Assembly (NCBI RefSeq): GCF_026712185.1
Contig: NZ_JAPPUX010000004.1
Location: forward strand, 62,001 to 126,000
Source: Nocardioides pini
GTDB taxonomy: Bacteria > Actinomycetota > Actinomycetes > Propionibacteriales > Nocardioidaceae
DNA length: 64,000 nucleotides
Reading direction: 5' to 3'
The stretch's first letter is position 1, and every line of letters starts with the position of its first letter. Below are positions 25,088-33,379 of the stretch, piece by piece. The notes below the pieces were generated by a model. It was not told the DNA's origin, did no database searches, and saw only the letters and a program-made list of their open reading frames with translations. The translations under genes were made by a program, and so were the position numbers.

Positions 25088-25630
25088 GTGCCCGTGACCG
25101 TACGCCGCGCGAGCGCACCCGACGCCGAGGGCCTCTCCCGGCTGGCAGCGCTCACCTTCCCCCTCGCCTGCACGCCACGGACGCCTGCCGACTTCCTCGC
25201 CACCTACGTCGCCACCGGGCTCGACCCGGCCAGCTTCCGGAGCCACCTCGCCGACCCGGCCTGCACGGTGCTCCTCGCCGAGGACGAGGCGGGACCGGAC
25301 CCGGTCGGCTACACGATGCTGCTCGTCGGCGAGCCGGTCGACCCGGACGTCGCGGCGGCGATCCACCACCGACCGCCCGTCGAGCTGGTGCGCTTCTACG
25401 TCCACCCGGACCACCACGGCACGGGGACGGCCGGACTCCTCATGGAGCAGACGCTCGCGGCGGCGGCCTCCACCGGGGCGCGCGGGGCGTGGCTCGGGGT
25501 CAGCGAGGAGAACGCCCGCGCCAACGCCTTCTACGCCCGCCACGGCTTCGCGCCGGTCGGCCGCAAGAGGTTCCACATCGGGGAGACCTGGGAGGACGAC
25601 GTGGTGCGCGAGCGGGAGCTGCGGCTATAG
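25088..25630 (+). CDS. GNAT-family N-acetyltransferase
   Basis: A 180-aa acetyltransferase. The acetyl-CoA loop is visible as VELVRFYVHPDHHGTGTAGLLME (V site with the Q/RxxGxG/A-like HHGTGTA), followed by LGVSEENARANAFYARHGFAPVGRKRF, the standard C-terminal GNAT block. The GTG at 25088 starts MPVTVRRAS. It overlaps the convergent PhzF gene by 6 bp. The substrate is unknown. Confidence 0.92.
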   Translation: MPVTVRRASAPDAEGLSRLAALTFPLACTPRTPADFLATYVATGLDPASFRSHLADPACTVLLAEDEAGPDPVGYTMLLVGEPVDPDVAAAIHHRPPVELVRFYVHPDHHGTGTAGLLMEQTLAAAASTGARGAWLGVSEENARANAFYARHGFAPVGRKRFHIGETWEDDVVRERELRL

Positions 25631-26464
25631 GTCGACCTCGCCGACGATCCGGGTGACCGCGTCGCCCGAGACCCAGACCTGGTCGTCGACGGCCTCGAGC
25701 CGGACGCGTCCCTCCCGGCCGATGACGCTGCCCTGGCGCGAGGTGTACGACGACGGCAGCGCGCCGGTGCCGACGAGCCACTGGGCGAGCCCGGCGTTGG
25801 CGCTCCCCGTGACCGGGTCCTCCCCGAACTCCCGGCCGTCGGCGTAGAACGCGCGCACCTCGACGTCGGCACCGAGCTCGGCGGTCGTGGCCGTCCCCCA
25901 GCGACCGAGGACCGTCACCTTGAGGTCGGTGAAGGCGGCGACGTCAGGCACGACGGCGACCACGGACTCGGCCGCCCCGAGGTCGACGCCGACCCAGCCG
26001 GGGCCGTTGTCGATCCAGGCCATGTCCTGCACCGCGTCGTCGGTGACGCCGAGCGCGCGGACGATGCGTGCCCGCAGGTCGCCGTCGACGGGGCCCGAGC
26101 GGCGCAGGGGCGGCGCGCTGAAGCCCAGCCGCGGCGAGCGGCGTACGTCGACGAGCCCGGCGCCGCACTCCTGCACGAGGACGTCGCCGCGGGGCACGCC
26201 CCCGGCCTCCAGCCACGCGTGGGCGCTGCCGATGGTGGGGTGCCCTGCGAAGGGCAGCTCGCCCGTCGTGGTCCAGATCCGCACCCGGTAGTCGGCGGCC
26301 GGGTCGGTCGGCGCGCACAGGAACGTCGTCTCGGACAGGTTGGTCCACCGTGCGAAGCGTGCCATCTGCTCGTCGGTGAGCCGGTCGGCGTCGTGCACGA
26401 CCGCGAGCGGGTTGCCGAGCCACGGCTCGGCGCTGAACACATCGACCTGGCGGAAGGGCAGCAC
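25625..26464 (-). CDS. PhzF family isomerase/epimerase
   Basis: A 279-aa protein of the PhzF/diaminopimelate-epimerase fold with two alpha/beta halves. Key blocks are FRQVDVFSAEPWLGNPLAVV, the catalytic Glu region NLSETTFL, ELPFAGHPTIGSAHAWL, and DPVTGSANAGLAQWL. The start is taken at GTG 26464 because family members begin at the FRQVDVF strand; an in-frame TTG at 26476 would add four residues. No other phenazine genes are present, so a phenazine role is not supported. The substrate is unknown. Confidence 0.92.
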   Translation of the reverse strand: MLPFRQVDVFSAEPWLGNPLAVVHDADRLTDEQMARFARWTNLSETTFLCAPTDPAADYRVRIWTTTGELPFAGHPTIGSAHAWLEAGGVPRGDVLVQECGAGLVDVRRSPRLGFSAPPLRRSGPVDGDLRARIVRALGVTDDAVQDMAWIDNGPGWVGVDLGAAESVVAVVPDVAAFTDLKVTVLGRWGTATTAELGADVEVRAFYADGREFGEDPVTGSANAGLAQWLVGTGALPSSYTSRQGSVIGREGRVRLEAVDDQVWVSGDAVTRIVGEVDL

Positions 26465-26498
26465 CCCGCGATCCAAGCACAGGGCCTGCGGTGGGCGA

Positions 26499-26777
26499 TC
26501 AGGCGTGGGCGGCCCACCTGCGGGCTGCCTCGTCCGCTGCTGCCGAGACGAGGGCGGTCAGCTCGGGCCGGTCCGGCACGGGGAACGAGACGTACGCACC
26601 CCGTCCCCCGGCGACCGGTCGCCCGTAGGCCTTCGCGGCGAGCGTGCGGTCGGGCAGCATCCTGATCGTCAGCGACTGGAGCTCGAACTCCTCGTCGCGG
26701 CGCGTGTCGCGCCAGCGCAGCTCCTCGGGGATCACGACGTTGATGGCGAGCGCACTGAGGTCGACCGGGGCGTCCAT
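26499..26777 (-). CDS. Hypothetical protein
   Basis: A 92-aa protein beginning MDAPVDLSALAINVVIPEEL. It is beta-rich in the middle (LQSLTIRMLPDRTLAAKAYG) with a helical C-terminus (ALVSAAADEAARRWAAHA). No signal peptide, membrane span or known motif is seen. It is on the same strand as phzF, whose start is 34 bp beyond this gene's stop, so the two may be cotranscribed. Function unknown. Confidence 0.6.
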   Translation of the reverse strand: MDAPVDLSALAINVVIPEELRWRDTRRDEEFELQSLTIRMLPDRTLAAKAYGRPVAGGRGAYVSFPVPDRPELTALVSAAADEAARRWAAHA

Positions 26778-26857
26778 GACGCGATCGTGCCACCCGCGGC
26801 GCCGTCATGACCTGCGACGTCATGGCCCCGCGGCCCGGTCGCGACGAGCCTGAGGTC

Positions 26858-27283
26858 ATGACCACCACACAGCAGACCAGCACCGCGACCACCACGACAC
26901 GCGCCGCACGCGGGATCACGATCCCCGTCGCCGGCCCCTTCCTGCTCGTCGACGCCGTCACGACCGGTGTCAACGGCCTCGCGTACGTCCTCGCCGGCGG
27001 CTGGCTCGCCGGATGGTTCGGCGCGCCGGAGGCACTCGTCCGCTCACTCGGCGGGTTCCTCGTCCTCGTCGCCGCGGGCGTGGCCGTCCTGGCCACGCGG
27101 CGCCCCGTTCCCCGACGCGGGGTGGCTGTCCTGGTGGAGCTGAACGTCGCCTGGGTCGTCGCCAGCCTCGCGTATGCGCTGCTGGGCGGCCTCACGACGC
27201 TCGGTGTCGCCTGGACGGTGCTGCAGGCCGTCGTCGTGGGCGTCTTCGCCGCGGGACAGGTGTGGCTGGTGCGGAAGGGCTGA
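26858..27283 (+). CDS. Small integral membrane protein
   Basis: A 141-aa protein with four predicted membrane helices: IPVAGPFLLVDAVTTGVNGLAY, SLGGFLVLVAAGVAVLA, VAVLVELNVAWVVASLAYAL, and WTVLQAVVVGVFAAGQVWLV. The first ~18 residues are Thr-rich. The ATG at 26858 follows TGAGGTC. It lies 4 bp upstream of an MmyB-like regulator gene, so the two probably form a unit and the regulator may control it. The function is unknown. Confidence 0.75.
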   Translation: MTTTQQTSTATTTTRAARGITIPVAGPFLLVDAVTTGVNGLAYVLAGGWLAGWFGAPEALVRSLGGFLVLVAAGVAVLATRRPVPRRGVAVLVELNVAWVVASLAYALLGGLTTLGVAWTVLQAVVVGVFAAGQVWLVRKG

Positions 27284-27287
27284 CACA

Positions 27288-28076
27288 GTGACCACCATGA
27301 CCCTCGACGTCCCCCTCGACGCGTCCGCGCCGACCGACGTGGGCTCCCTGGTGCGGCAGTGGCGACAGCGCCGACGCCTGTCGCAGCAGGCGCTCTCCGA
27401 CCAGTGCGGGGTGTCCACCCGCCACCTGTCGTACATCGAGACCGGCAAGGCGCGCCCGAGCCCCACGATGGTCGGCCAGCTCAGCGAGGCGCTCGCCGTC
27501 CCGCTGCGCGAGCGTCGCCGCCTGTTCACCGCGGCGGGGTTCGTGCCCGACACCTCCGAGCTGCCGCTCGGCGCACCCGCCCTGGCGGAGGTCAACGAGG
27601 CCCTGGAGCAGATCCTCACCGGGCACGAGCCGTACCCGGCCCTCGTCATCGACGGCGGCTGGGACCTCGTCACCGCCAACGAGGCCGCGTACCGCCTCCT
27701 CGCGGACGTGCCGGCCGAGCTGCTCGAGCCGCCGGTCAACGTCGTCCGGCTGAGCCTGGACCCGCGCGGCCTCGCACCGCGCATCGCGAACCTCGACGAG
27801 TGGCGGGCCGCGATCATGTCGCGGATCCGGCACGAGCACGACACCACCGGTGACCCGCGGCTCGCAGCGCTGCTCGCCGACTTCCCGGTCCGCGGTCCGC
27901 ACCCGGCGCCCGGGATCGTGCTCACGCTGCGGCTGCGTGCCGGCGACCACGTGCTGTCGTTCCTCACGACCACCACCGTCTTCGGAACGCCCGGCGACGT
28001 CACGGTGGCCGAGCTGGCGATCGAGGCGCTCTACCCCGCGGACGCGGCCACCCGCGCCCTGCTGGCGCGCGACTGA
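27288..28076 (+). CDS. XRE/MmyB-like transcriptional regulator
   Basis: A ~262-aa regulator. The N-terminal HTH (~18-75) reads LVRQWRQRRRLSQQALSDQCG then STRHLSYIETGKARPSPTMV. The C-terminal ~180 residues are an MmyB-like PAS-type ligand-binding domain with YPALVIDGGWDLVTANEAAYRLL and NVVRLSLDPRGLAP, which in MmyB binds a fatty acid. The start may be GTG 27288 or ATG 27297. It is 4 bp after a membrane protein gene. Its 3' end overlaps the convergent DUF3995 gene by 46 bp. Confidence 0.92.
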   Translation: MTTMTLDVPLDASAPTDVGSLVRQWRQRRRLSQQALSDQCGVSTRHLSYIETGKARPSPTMVGQLSEALAVPLRERRRLFTAAGFVPDTSELPLGAPALAEVNEALEQILTGHEPYPALVIDGGWDLVTANEAAYRLLADVPAELLEPPVNVVRLSLDPRGLAPRIANLDEWRAAIMSRIRHEHDTTGDPRLAALLADFPVRGPHPAPGIVLTLRLRAGDHVLSFLTTTTVFGTPGDVTVAELAIEALYPADAATRALLARD

Positions 28077-28516
28077 GCCAGCCCGACGGCGAGGGCGAGC
28101 CCCCAGGCCAGGAACAGCGGATCCCAGAGGAACGCGTGGCCGACCATGCCGGGACGGTCGTAACCGCCGTCCGGGACGATCACGCCGGCCAGCACCAGGT
28201 TGCCCACGACCGTGTTGAGCCCACCCCACAGCAGCAGGACCGCCGCGCCGAGCCAGCACACGCCCCGGGACAGGGGACGCAGGGGCCAGCCAGCGCGTGC
28301 GGCGCCCAGTGGCAACCACGCGGCGACGAGCTTCACCAGACCGATGGGGACGAGCAGCCACTCCCACCCGGCGAACGCCTCCACCAGCCGGCGCCCGAGC
28401 GTCTCGACCAGCCACTCGCCGCCCACGCCCCAGTAGAGGCTGAAGGCGGCGTGCACGCTGCCGAGCACACCCGCGAGCAGGAGTGCGGTGCGACCCCGAC
28501 CGGCGTACGACGTCAC
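28031..28516 (-). CDS. DUF3995 membrane protein
   Basis: A 161-aa membrane protein with about four helices; the start LLLAGVLGSVHAAFSLYWGVGG and the later WLGAAVLLLWGGLNTVVGN fit DUF3995. The GTG at 28516 overlaps the aroQ stop by 4 bp, so it is at the end of the shikimate run. The last ~15 residues lie antisense to the 3' end of the MmyB-like gene, a tail-to-tail overlap of 46 bp. Function unknown. Confidence 0.8.
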   Translation of the reverse strand: MTSYAGRGRTALLLAGVLGSVHAAFSLYWGVGGEWLVETLGRRLVEAFAGWEWLLVPIGLVKLVAAWLPLGAARAGWPLRPLSRGVCWLGAAVLLLWGGLNTVVGNLVLAGVIVPDGGYDRPGMVGHAFLWDPLFLAWGLALAVGLAQSRASRARVAASAG

Positions 28517-28950
28517 GAGGCGGTGTCGGCCAGCACCTCGAGGGCCTGCCGGTAGCCGTCGATCCCCTGCCCGGCGATCGTCGCCGCCGCGTGCGGCTCC
28601 ACGACGGAGGTGTGGCGGAACTCCTCGGCACGCTGCCTGGGGTCGGAGATGTGCACCTCGACCAGGGGCGCGGTGAGCTGGGCGCAGGCGTCCCACAGCG
28701 CCAGGGAGTAGTGCGTCCACGCGCCCGCGTTGAGCACCACGCGCACGCCGTCGTCGGCGGCGGTGTTGAGCCAGTCGAGCAGCTCGCCCTCGTGGTTGGT
28801 CTGGCGGACCTCGACCTCGAGGCCGAGGTCGCGCCCCCACCCGACGCACTGGTGGGCCAGCTCGGCGTGGGTCGTCGTGCCGTAGATCTCCGGCTGCCGC
28901 CGGCCGAGCCGGCCCAGGTTGGGGCCGTTGAGGACGAGCACCTTCGTCAT
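28513..28950 (-). CDS. aroQ: 3-dehydroquinate dehydratase, type II
   Basis: Converts 3-dehydroquinate to 3-dehydroshikimate, the third shikimate step, by the type II (anti-elimination) mechanism. At 145 aa it is the usual length. Motifs are NGPNLGRLGRRQPEIYG with the flexible-lid catalytic Arg and Tyr, VRQTNHEGELLDWL, LNAGAWTHYSLALWDA, and VEVHISDPRQRAEEFRHTS with the catalytic His. The ATG at 28950 overlaps the DUF402 stop by 4 bp. It is in the same run as aroC, aroK and aroB. Confidence 0.97.
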   Translation of the reverse strand: MTKVLVLNGPNLGRLGRRQPEIYGTTTHAELAHQCVGWGRDLGLEVEVRQTNHEGELLDWLNTAADDGVRVVLNAGAWTHYSLALWDACAQLTAPLVEVHISDPRQRAEEFRHTSVVEPHAAATIAGQGIDGYRQALEVLADTAS

Positions 28951-29744
28951 GACGGCAGCGTAGTGGCGCGGGCCCGTCGGACCTCGGCGGTGTCGGGGAG
29001 TGACGGGACGGTCCAGTCGGTGGGCGGCTGCCACGAGGTCCAATCCTCGTCGAGCGGCCAGTCGCGCCCCTCGACGAGCTCCTCGCGAGCCCACTCCGCG
29101 GCCGCGCGCACCTCGTCGGCGAGCTCGCGCGTGTAGCGTCCGCACACCACGGCGGCCTCGAGCTCGTCGGCGTCCTTGAGCCACAGCGTGCCGTCCGGGT
29201 CGAGCCACAGGTCGAGCACGAGGTCCCGGGTCGCGGTCTCGCCGCCGCACCGCCGGTGGGGCAGCTCCAGGTTGACGTAGTGCCCGGCGAAGGTGCCGTC
29301 GTCCTCCCAGAACAACCACACCGACCACGGGCGCCCCGTCGGGGCGATCCGCAGGATCCCGCCGCCCTGCCAACGGCTGACGGCCGTCGTGGCCGCCACG
29401 ACGAACCGCTCGGCCAGCGGGATCTCACGCAGCAGGCGCCCGTCCGACGGGAGCCACGTGACGACCTCCGTGTGCTCGGCGAGCCAGACCACCAGTCCGC
29501 GCTCGTCGTCGCGGACGACCCGCACCGGCTCGATCCGCGGCCCGTAGCGCCACAGCAGCTCCTCGCCGTGGGCGAGGAAGGGTCGCGTGCCGTCCGGGCG
29601 CCAGCCGTCGCCGACACCGACGAGCCGCTGCGTCTCGAGCAGCGCGAGGTCCACGGGGCGGGGCGACGCGTCACCGACCAGTCGGGTCATCGTGCCGCCC
29701 GAGTCGCTGATGGTCGTGTCGTCGTCCCCCGAGGTGTCCGTCAC
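28947..29744 (-). CDS. DUF402 domain protein
   Basis: A 265-aa protein coupled to aroB (GTGA) and aroQ (ATGA). Residues ~1-55 are variable. The rest includes RPWSVWLFWEDDGTFAGHYVN and DLVLDLWLDPDGTLWLKDADE, typical of DUF402 (the FomD/SA1684 group, with some members shown to be nucleoside di/triphosphatases). The acidic pairs DLWLDPDG and KDADELE could bind divalent metal. A nucleotide phosphatase role is an inference from the family. Its place inside an aro operon has no obvious metabolic reason. Confidence 0.8.
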   Translation of the reverse strand: MTDTSGDDDTTISDSGGTMTRLVGDASPRPVDLALLETQRLVGVGDGWRPDGTRPFLAHGEELLWRYGPRIEPVRVVRDDERGLVVWLAEHTEVVTWLPSDGRLLREIPLAERFVVAATTAVSRWQGGGILRIAPTGRPWSVWLFWEDDGTFAGHYVNLELPHRRCGGETATRDLVLDLWLDPDGTLWLKDADELEAAVVCGRYTRELADEVRAAAEWAREELVEGRDWPLDEDWTSWQPPTDWTVPSLPDTAEVRRARATTLPS

Positions 29745-30949
29745 CCGGCGGAGGCTATCGCGGCGTAGGCCGCCCGCAGGTCGTCCTCGCCGGGCCCGGC
29801 GAGGATCCGCGGCGTGGCGAGGTCGTCGAGCACGACGAAGCGCAGCTGCGAGCCGCGCGCCTTCTTGTCGATCCTCATCGCGGCGTGGAGGTCGTCGAAG
29901 GACGCGGCGTCGTACGTCGTCGGCAGGCCGACGCGGGACAGCGTCGCGCGGTGGCGCTCGACGAGGGCCGGGTCGAGGCTGCCGGCACGCGCCGCGAGCT
30001 CGGCGACGTAGACGCACCCGATGGCGACGGCCTCGCCGTGGCGCACGGCGTAGTCGCTGGTGCGCTCGATGGCGTGGGCGAGGGTGTGGCCGTAGTTGAG
30101 CACCTCGCGACCGGGGTGGCCGCCGGCGCCGCCGGTCTCCCTGAGGTCGTCGACGACGACGTCGACCTTGACCCTGATGGCCCGCTCGACCAGCTCGCGC
30201 AGCTCGTCGGAGTCCCAGGTCAGGTCGGCCGGATCGGTGCGCTCCACCACGTCGAGGATGGCGGGGTCGGCGATGAAGCCGCACTTGACGACCTCACCCA
30301 GGCCGGCGACGAGCTCCGCACGCGGCAACGACTCGAGCAGCGCGAGGTCGCACAGCACGCCGGCGGGCTCGTGGAAGGACCCGACGAGGTTCTTCCCGGA
30401 GCCGGTGTTGATGCCGGTCTTGCCGCCGACCGCGGCGTCGACCATCGCCAGCAGGGTCGTGGGCACGTGGACCACGCGCACGCCGCGCAACCACGTGGCG
30501 GCGACGAACCCCCCGAGGTCGGTGGTCGCTCCCCCGCCGATGGTCACCACCGCGTCGGACCGGGTGAAGCCGGCCTCGCCGAGCGCCTCCCAGCAGTCGG
30601 AGGCGACCGGCGCGGTCTTGGCGCGCTCGCCGTCGGGGAGGCCGAGCGCGAGGACGTCGTAGTGCTCCACCAGCGCGTCGACCACCGGGTCGGCCAGCTC
30701 GCCGAGGGTGCCGGCGTAGAGAACCGCGACGCGCTCGACCGACTCGCCCAGGACCGCCGGCAGCCGCTCGGACAGCCCGTGGCCGACCACGACGTCGTAC
30801 GGCGACGCGCCAGCGACGTGCAGCACGGTGTCGCCGGACTCCTGCGGAGCCGGCAGGTCGGTGTGCTGATCGTGGCCCTGCCGCTCGGCCTGTCGCTGGG
30901 TGCGTTGCTGGTGGCGCTGCTGCTGCTTCCTGGTCTGGCGCTTCGTCAT
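29741..30949 (-). CDS. aroB: 3-dehydroquinate synthase with basic N-terminal tail
   Basis: NAD- and metal-dependent cyclisation of DAHP to 3-dehydroquinate, the second shikimate step. Blocks include DGERAKT, the nucleotide site TIGGGATTDLGGFVAATW, RVVHVPTTLLAMVDAAVGGKTGIN, and the metal ligands in GHTLAHAIE and RHGEAVAIG. The core begins near residue 40. The first ~38 residues are Lys/Arg/Gln-rich, unusual for AroB (402 aa against ~360). The ATG at 30949 is coupled to aroK by a 4-bp overlap; a GTG at 30826 after CAGGAG could start a normal-length enzyme instead. Confidence 0.95.
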   Translation of the reverse strand: MTKRQTRKQQQRHQQRTQRQAERQGHDQHTDLPAPQESGDTVLHVAGASPYDVVVGHGLSERLPAVLGESVERVAVLYAGTLGELADPVVDALVEHYDVLALGLPDGERAKTAPVASDCWEALGEAGFTRSDAVVTIGGGATTDLGGFVAATWLRGVRVVHVPTTLLAMVDAAVGGKTGINTGSGKNLVGSFHEPAGVLCDLALLESLPRAELVAGLGEVVKCGFIADPAILDVVERTDPADLTWDSDELRELVERAIRVKVDVVVDDLRETGGAGGHPGREVLNYGHTLAHAIERTSDYAVRHGEAVAIGCVYVAELAARAGSLDPALVERHRATLSRVGLPTTYDAASFDDLHAAMRIDKKARGSQLRFVVLDDLATPRILAGPGEDDLRAAYAAIASAG

Positions 30950-31446
30950 GCGAGCAGCCTCCGGACCTCCGCCGCCACCTCGTCGGCGGTGCGGCCGTCG
31001 GTGTCGACGGTGTGGGCGGCGACGGACTCGTAGACGGGGGTGCGCTCGTCGAGCAGCACCTTGATGCGCGCGCGCACGTTGCCGAGCAGCAGCGGGCGTC
31101 CGACCCCGAGGCCGACCCGCTTCACCGCGTCGGACAGGCCGACCCGGAGGAACACGACCGGCAGGCCGGCCAGCAGGTCGCGCGTCTCGGGTCGCAGGAC
31201 GGCACCGCCGCCAAGCGCCAGGACGCCGTCGTGCTCCGCGAGCGCGGCGGCGACCGCGGCGGCCTCGAGGTCGCGGAAGTGGTCCTCACCCGACTCCACG
31301 AAGATGTCGGAGATCTCACGCCCGGTGCCGGCCTCGATGTCGGCGTCGGTGTCGCGGACGGGCAGGTCCCAGGCGTCACCGAGCAGGCCGGCGACCGTCG
31401 TCTTGCCCGCCCCCATGGGACCGACGAGGACGACGCGAGGGGCCAT
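30946..31446 (-). CDS. aroK: Shikimate kinase
   Basis: Phosphorylates shikimate with ATP to shikimate 3-phosphate. The 166-aa P-loop enzyme has Walker A GPMGAGKTTVAGLL, shikimate-binding DTDADIE and the FRDLEAAAV helix, GGGAVLRPETRDLL, and the lid region GVGRPLLLG with a catalytic Arg. It overlaps aroC by 1 bp (TGATG) and aroB by 4 bp, so the order aroC-aroK-aroB is one operon. Confidence 0.97.
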   Translation of the reverse strand: MAPRVVLVGPMGAGKTTVAGLLGDAWDLPVRDTDADIEAGTGREISDIFVESGEDHFRDLEAAAVAAALAEHDGVLALGGGAVLRPETRDLLAGLPVVFLRVGLSDAVKRVGLGVGRPLLLGNVRARIKVLLDERTPVYESVAAHTVDTDGRTADEVAAEVRRLLA

Positions 31447-32624
31447 CAGCGGAACCTCAGGGTGTCGAGGTAGGACTCGGCGTTGCGCCGGGTCTCCCGC
31501 ACCGAGTCGCCGCCGAACTTCTCCACCACGGCGTCGGCCAGCACGAGCGCCACCATCGCCTCCGCGACGATGCCCGCGGCCGGCACGGCGCAGACGTCGG
31601 AGCGCTGGTGGTGCGCGACGGCCGCCTCGCCGGTGGCCACGTCGACGGTCCGCAGCGCCTTGGGCACCGTGGCGATGGGCTTCATCGCCGCGCGCACCCG
31701 CAGCACCTCGCCGGTGGACATGCCGCCCTCGGTGCCGCCCGAGCGCCCGGAGGTGCGTCGCAGGCCCTCGTCGGTCGTGACGATCTCGTCGTGCGCCTGC
31801 GAGCCGGGGGTGTCGGCCAGGTCGAAGCCGTCGCCGACCTCGACCCCCTTGATGGCCTGGATGCCCATCAGCGCACCGGCGAGACGGCTGTCGAGGCGGC
31901 GGTCCCAGTGCACGTGCGAGCCGAGGCCCGGCGGGAGGCCGTGGACGACCACCTCGACGACGCCGCCGAGGGTGTCGCCGTCCTTGTGGGCCTCGTCGAT
32001 CCGGGCGACCATCGCGGCACTGGCCTCGGGGTCGAGGCAGCGCACCTCGTCGGCGTCGAGCCGGTCGACGTCGTCGGGGGCGGGTACGACGCCCGCGGGC
32101 GCCTTGACGCCACCGAGCGCGACGACGTGGGACACGACCCGCGCCCCGACGGCCTGCTCGAGGAAGTTGGAGGCCACCCGGCCGAGCGCGACGCGGGCTG
32201 CGGTCTCGCGGGCGGAGGCGCGCTCCAGGATCGGGCGTGCCTCGTCGAAGTCGTACTTCTGCATGCCGACCAGGTCGGCGTGGCCGGGCCGCGGGCGGGT
32301 CAGCTTGGCGTTGCGGGCGAGCGCCTCGAGCTCGACGGGGTCGACCGGGTCGGCCGACATGACCTTCTCCCACTTCGGCCACTCGGTGTTGCCGACCTCG
32401 ATGGCGACCGGACCGCCCTGCGTCTCACCGTGGCGCACGCCGCCGAGCACGCGGACCCGGTCCTGCTCGAACTTCATCCGCGCGCCGCGGCCGTAGCCCA
32501 GACGGCGCCGGGCCAGCGCGTCGGCGAGGTCGTCGGAGGTGACGCGGACGTGGGCGGGCAGCCCCTCGAGGATCGCCACCAGCGAGGGACCGTGGGATTC
32601 GCCTGCTGTGAGCCATCGGAGCAT
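31446..32624 (-). CDS. aroC: Chorismate synthase
   Basis: Last shikimate-pathway step: FMNH2-dependent loss of phosphate from EPSP to chorismate. At 392 aa it has all signatures: [21 protein letters not shown] at the N-terminus, [23 protein letters not shown], and the central [21 protein letters not shown]-site residues in [13 protein letters not shown] and the C-terminal [20 protein letters not shown] are intact. The EPSP synthase gene aroA is not in the window. A prepilin peptidase gene lies 12 bp upstream. Confidence 0.98.
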   Translation of the reverse strand: MLRWLTAGESHGPSLVAILEGLPAHVRVTSDDLADALARRRLGYGRGARMKFEQDRVRVLGGVRHGETQGGPVAIEVGNTEWPKWEKVMSADPVDPVELEALARNAKLTRPRPGHADLVGMQKYDFDEARPILERASARETAARVALGRVASNFLEQAVGARVVSHVVALGGVKAPAGVVPAPDDVDRLDADEVRCLDPEASAAMVARIDEAHKDGDTLGGVVEVVVHGLPPGLGSHVHWDRRLDSRLAGALMGIQAIKGVEVGDGFDLADTPGSQAHDEIVTTDEGLRRTSGRSGGTEGGMSTGEVLRVRAAMKPIATVPKALRTVDVATGEAAVAHHQRSDVCAVPAAGIVAEAMVALVLADAVVEKFGGDSVRETRRNAESYLDTLRFR

Positions 32625-32636
32625 GGGTGAAGTGTC

Positions 32637-33371
32637 TCAGCCCCACATGCGCCCAGCGAGCGCAGTCCCCCAGACGAGACCCACCAACGCCCCGCCGACC
32701 ATGAACGGACCGAAGGGGAACGACTTCTTGAGCAGGCTGCGATCGCGCCGCGCCAGCAGCACGACGAGCGCCGGGACCACGAAGAGCACGAAGCTCGACC
32801 ACAGGCCGATCACCAGCGCCCCCCAGCCGGCCCAGCCCAGCACCAGCCCGACGGGTGCCGCCAGCCGGACGTCGCCGAAGCCCATCCCCGCCGACCGCAC
32901 GAACCACAGCACCCAGAAGAACGACCGGGCGAGCACCATCGCGGCGAGGGCGCGGACGAGCGCCTCGCGCTCGCCCGTCGCGAGGCCCACCACGGTCACC
33001 ACGACGACGGCGGCGAGGGTGACGGGCACGACGACCACGCGGGGCAGCAGCCGGGTGTGCCAGTCGATCGTCGACAGGGCGACCGCGACCGGGGTCAGCG
33101 GCACGAGCCACAGCAGCGGCCAGTCCGGGCCGGTGGCAGCGCCCAGGAGGGCCGCGGCGAGCGCCGAGACCGCCGCGCTCCGCCAGGCCAGCCCCGGACG
33201 CGAGGCGATGTCGGCGTAGAGCATCTTCGGCGGCTCGTCGGACGGGGTGTCCGCCTCCCCCGCCTGCTTCGGCGCGGGCTCGGGCACGCGGGCGATCAGC
33301 CGCGGGACCAGCAGGCCGCCCGCACCGGCGACCAGGGCAGCGACGAGCGCGGCGAGAACGGTGTCGGTCAC
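32637..33371 (-). CDS. A24 prepilin peptidase (leader peptidase core only)
   Basis: A 244-aa membrane aspartyl protease that trims type IV-like (Flp/Tad) pilin leaders. The two catalytic Asp are in STIDWHTRLLP and GMGFGDVRLAAPVG. About seven hydrophobic segments are seen. The N-terminal methylase domain with its Cys motif, found in PilD, is absent, as in many actinobacterial enzymes. No pilin or tad genes are in the window. The GTG at 33371 starts MTDTVLAALVAAL. It sits between aroE and aroC, as in other actinobacteria. Confidence 0.88.
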   Translation of the reverse strand: MTDTVLAALVAALVAGAGGLLVPRLIARVPEPAPKQAGEADTPSDEPPKMLYADIASRPGLAWRSAAVSALAAALLGAATGPDWPLLWLVPLTPVAVALSTIDWHTRLLPRVVVVPVTLAAVVVVTVVGLATGEREALVRALAAMVLARSFFWVLWFVRSAGMGFGDVRLAAPVGLVLGWAGWGALVIGLWSSFVLFVVPALVVLLARRDRSLLKKSFPFGPFMVGGALVGLVWGTALAGRMWG

Positions 33372-33379
33372 GGGGTCAT

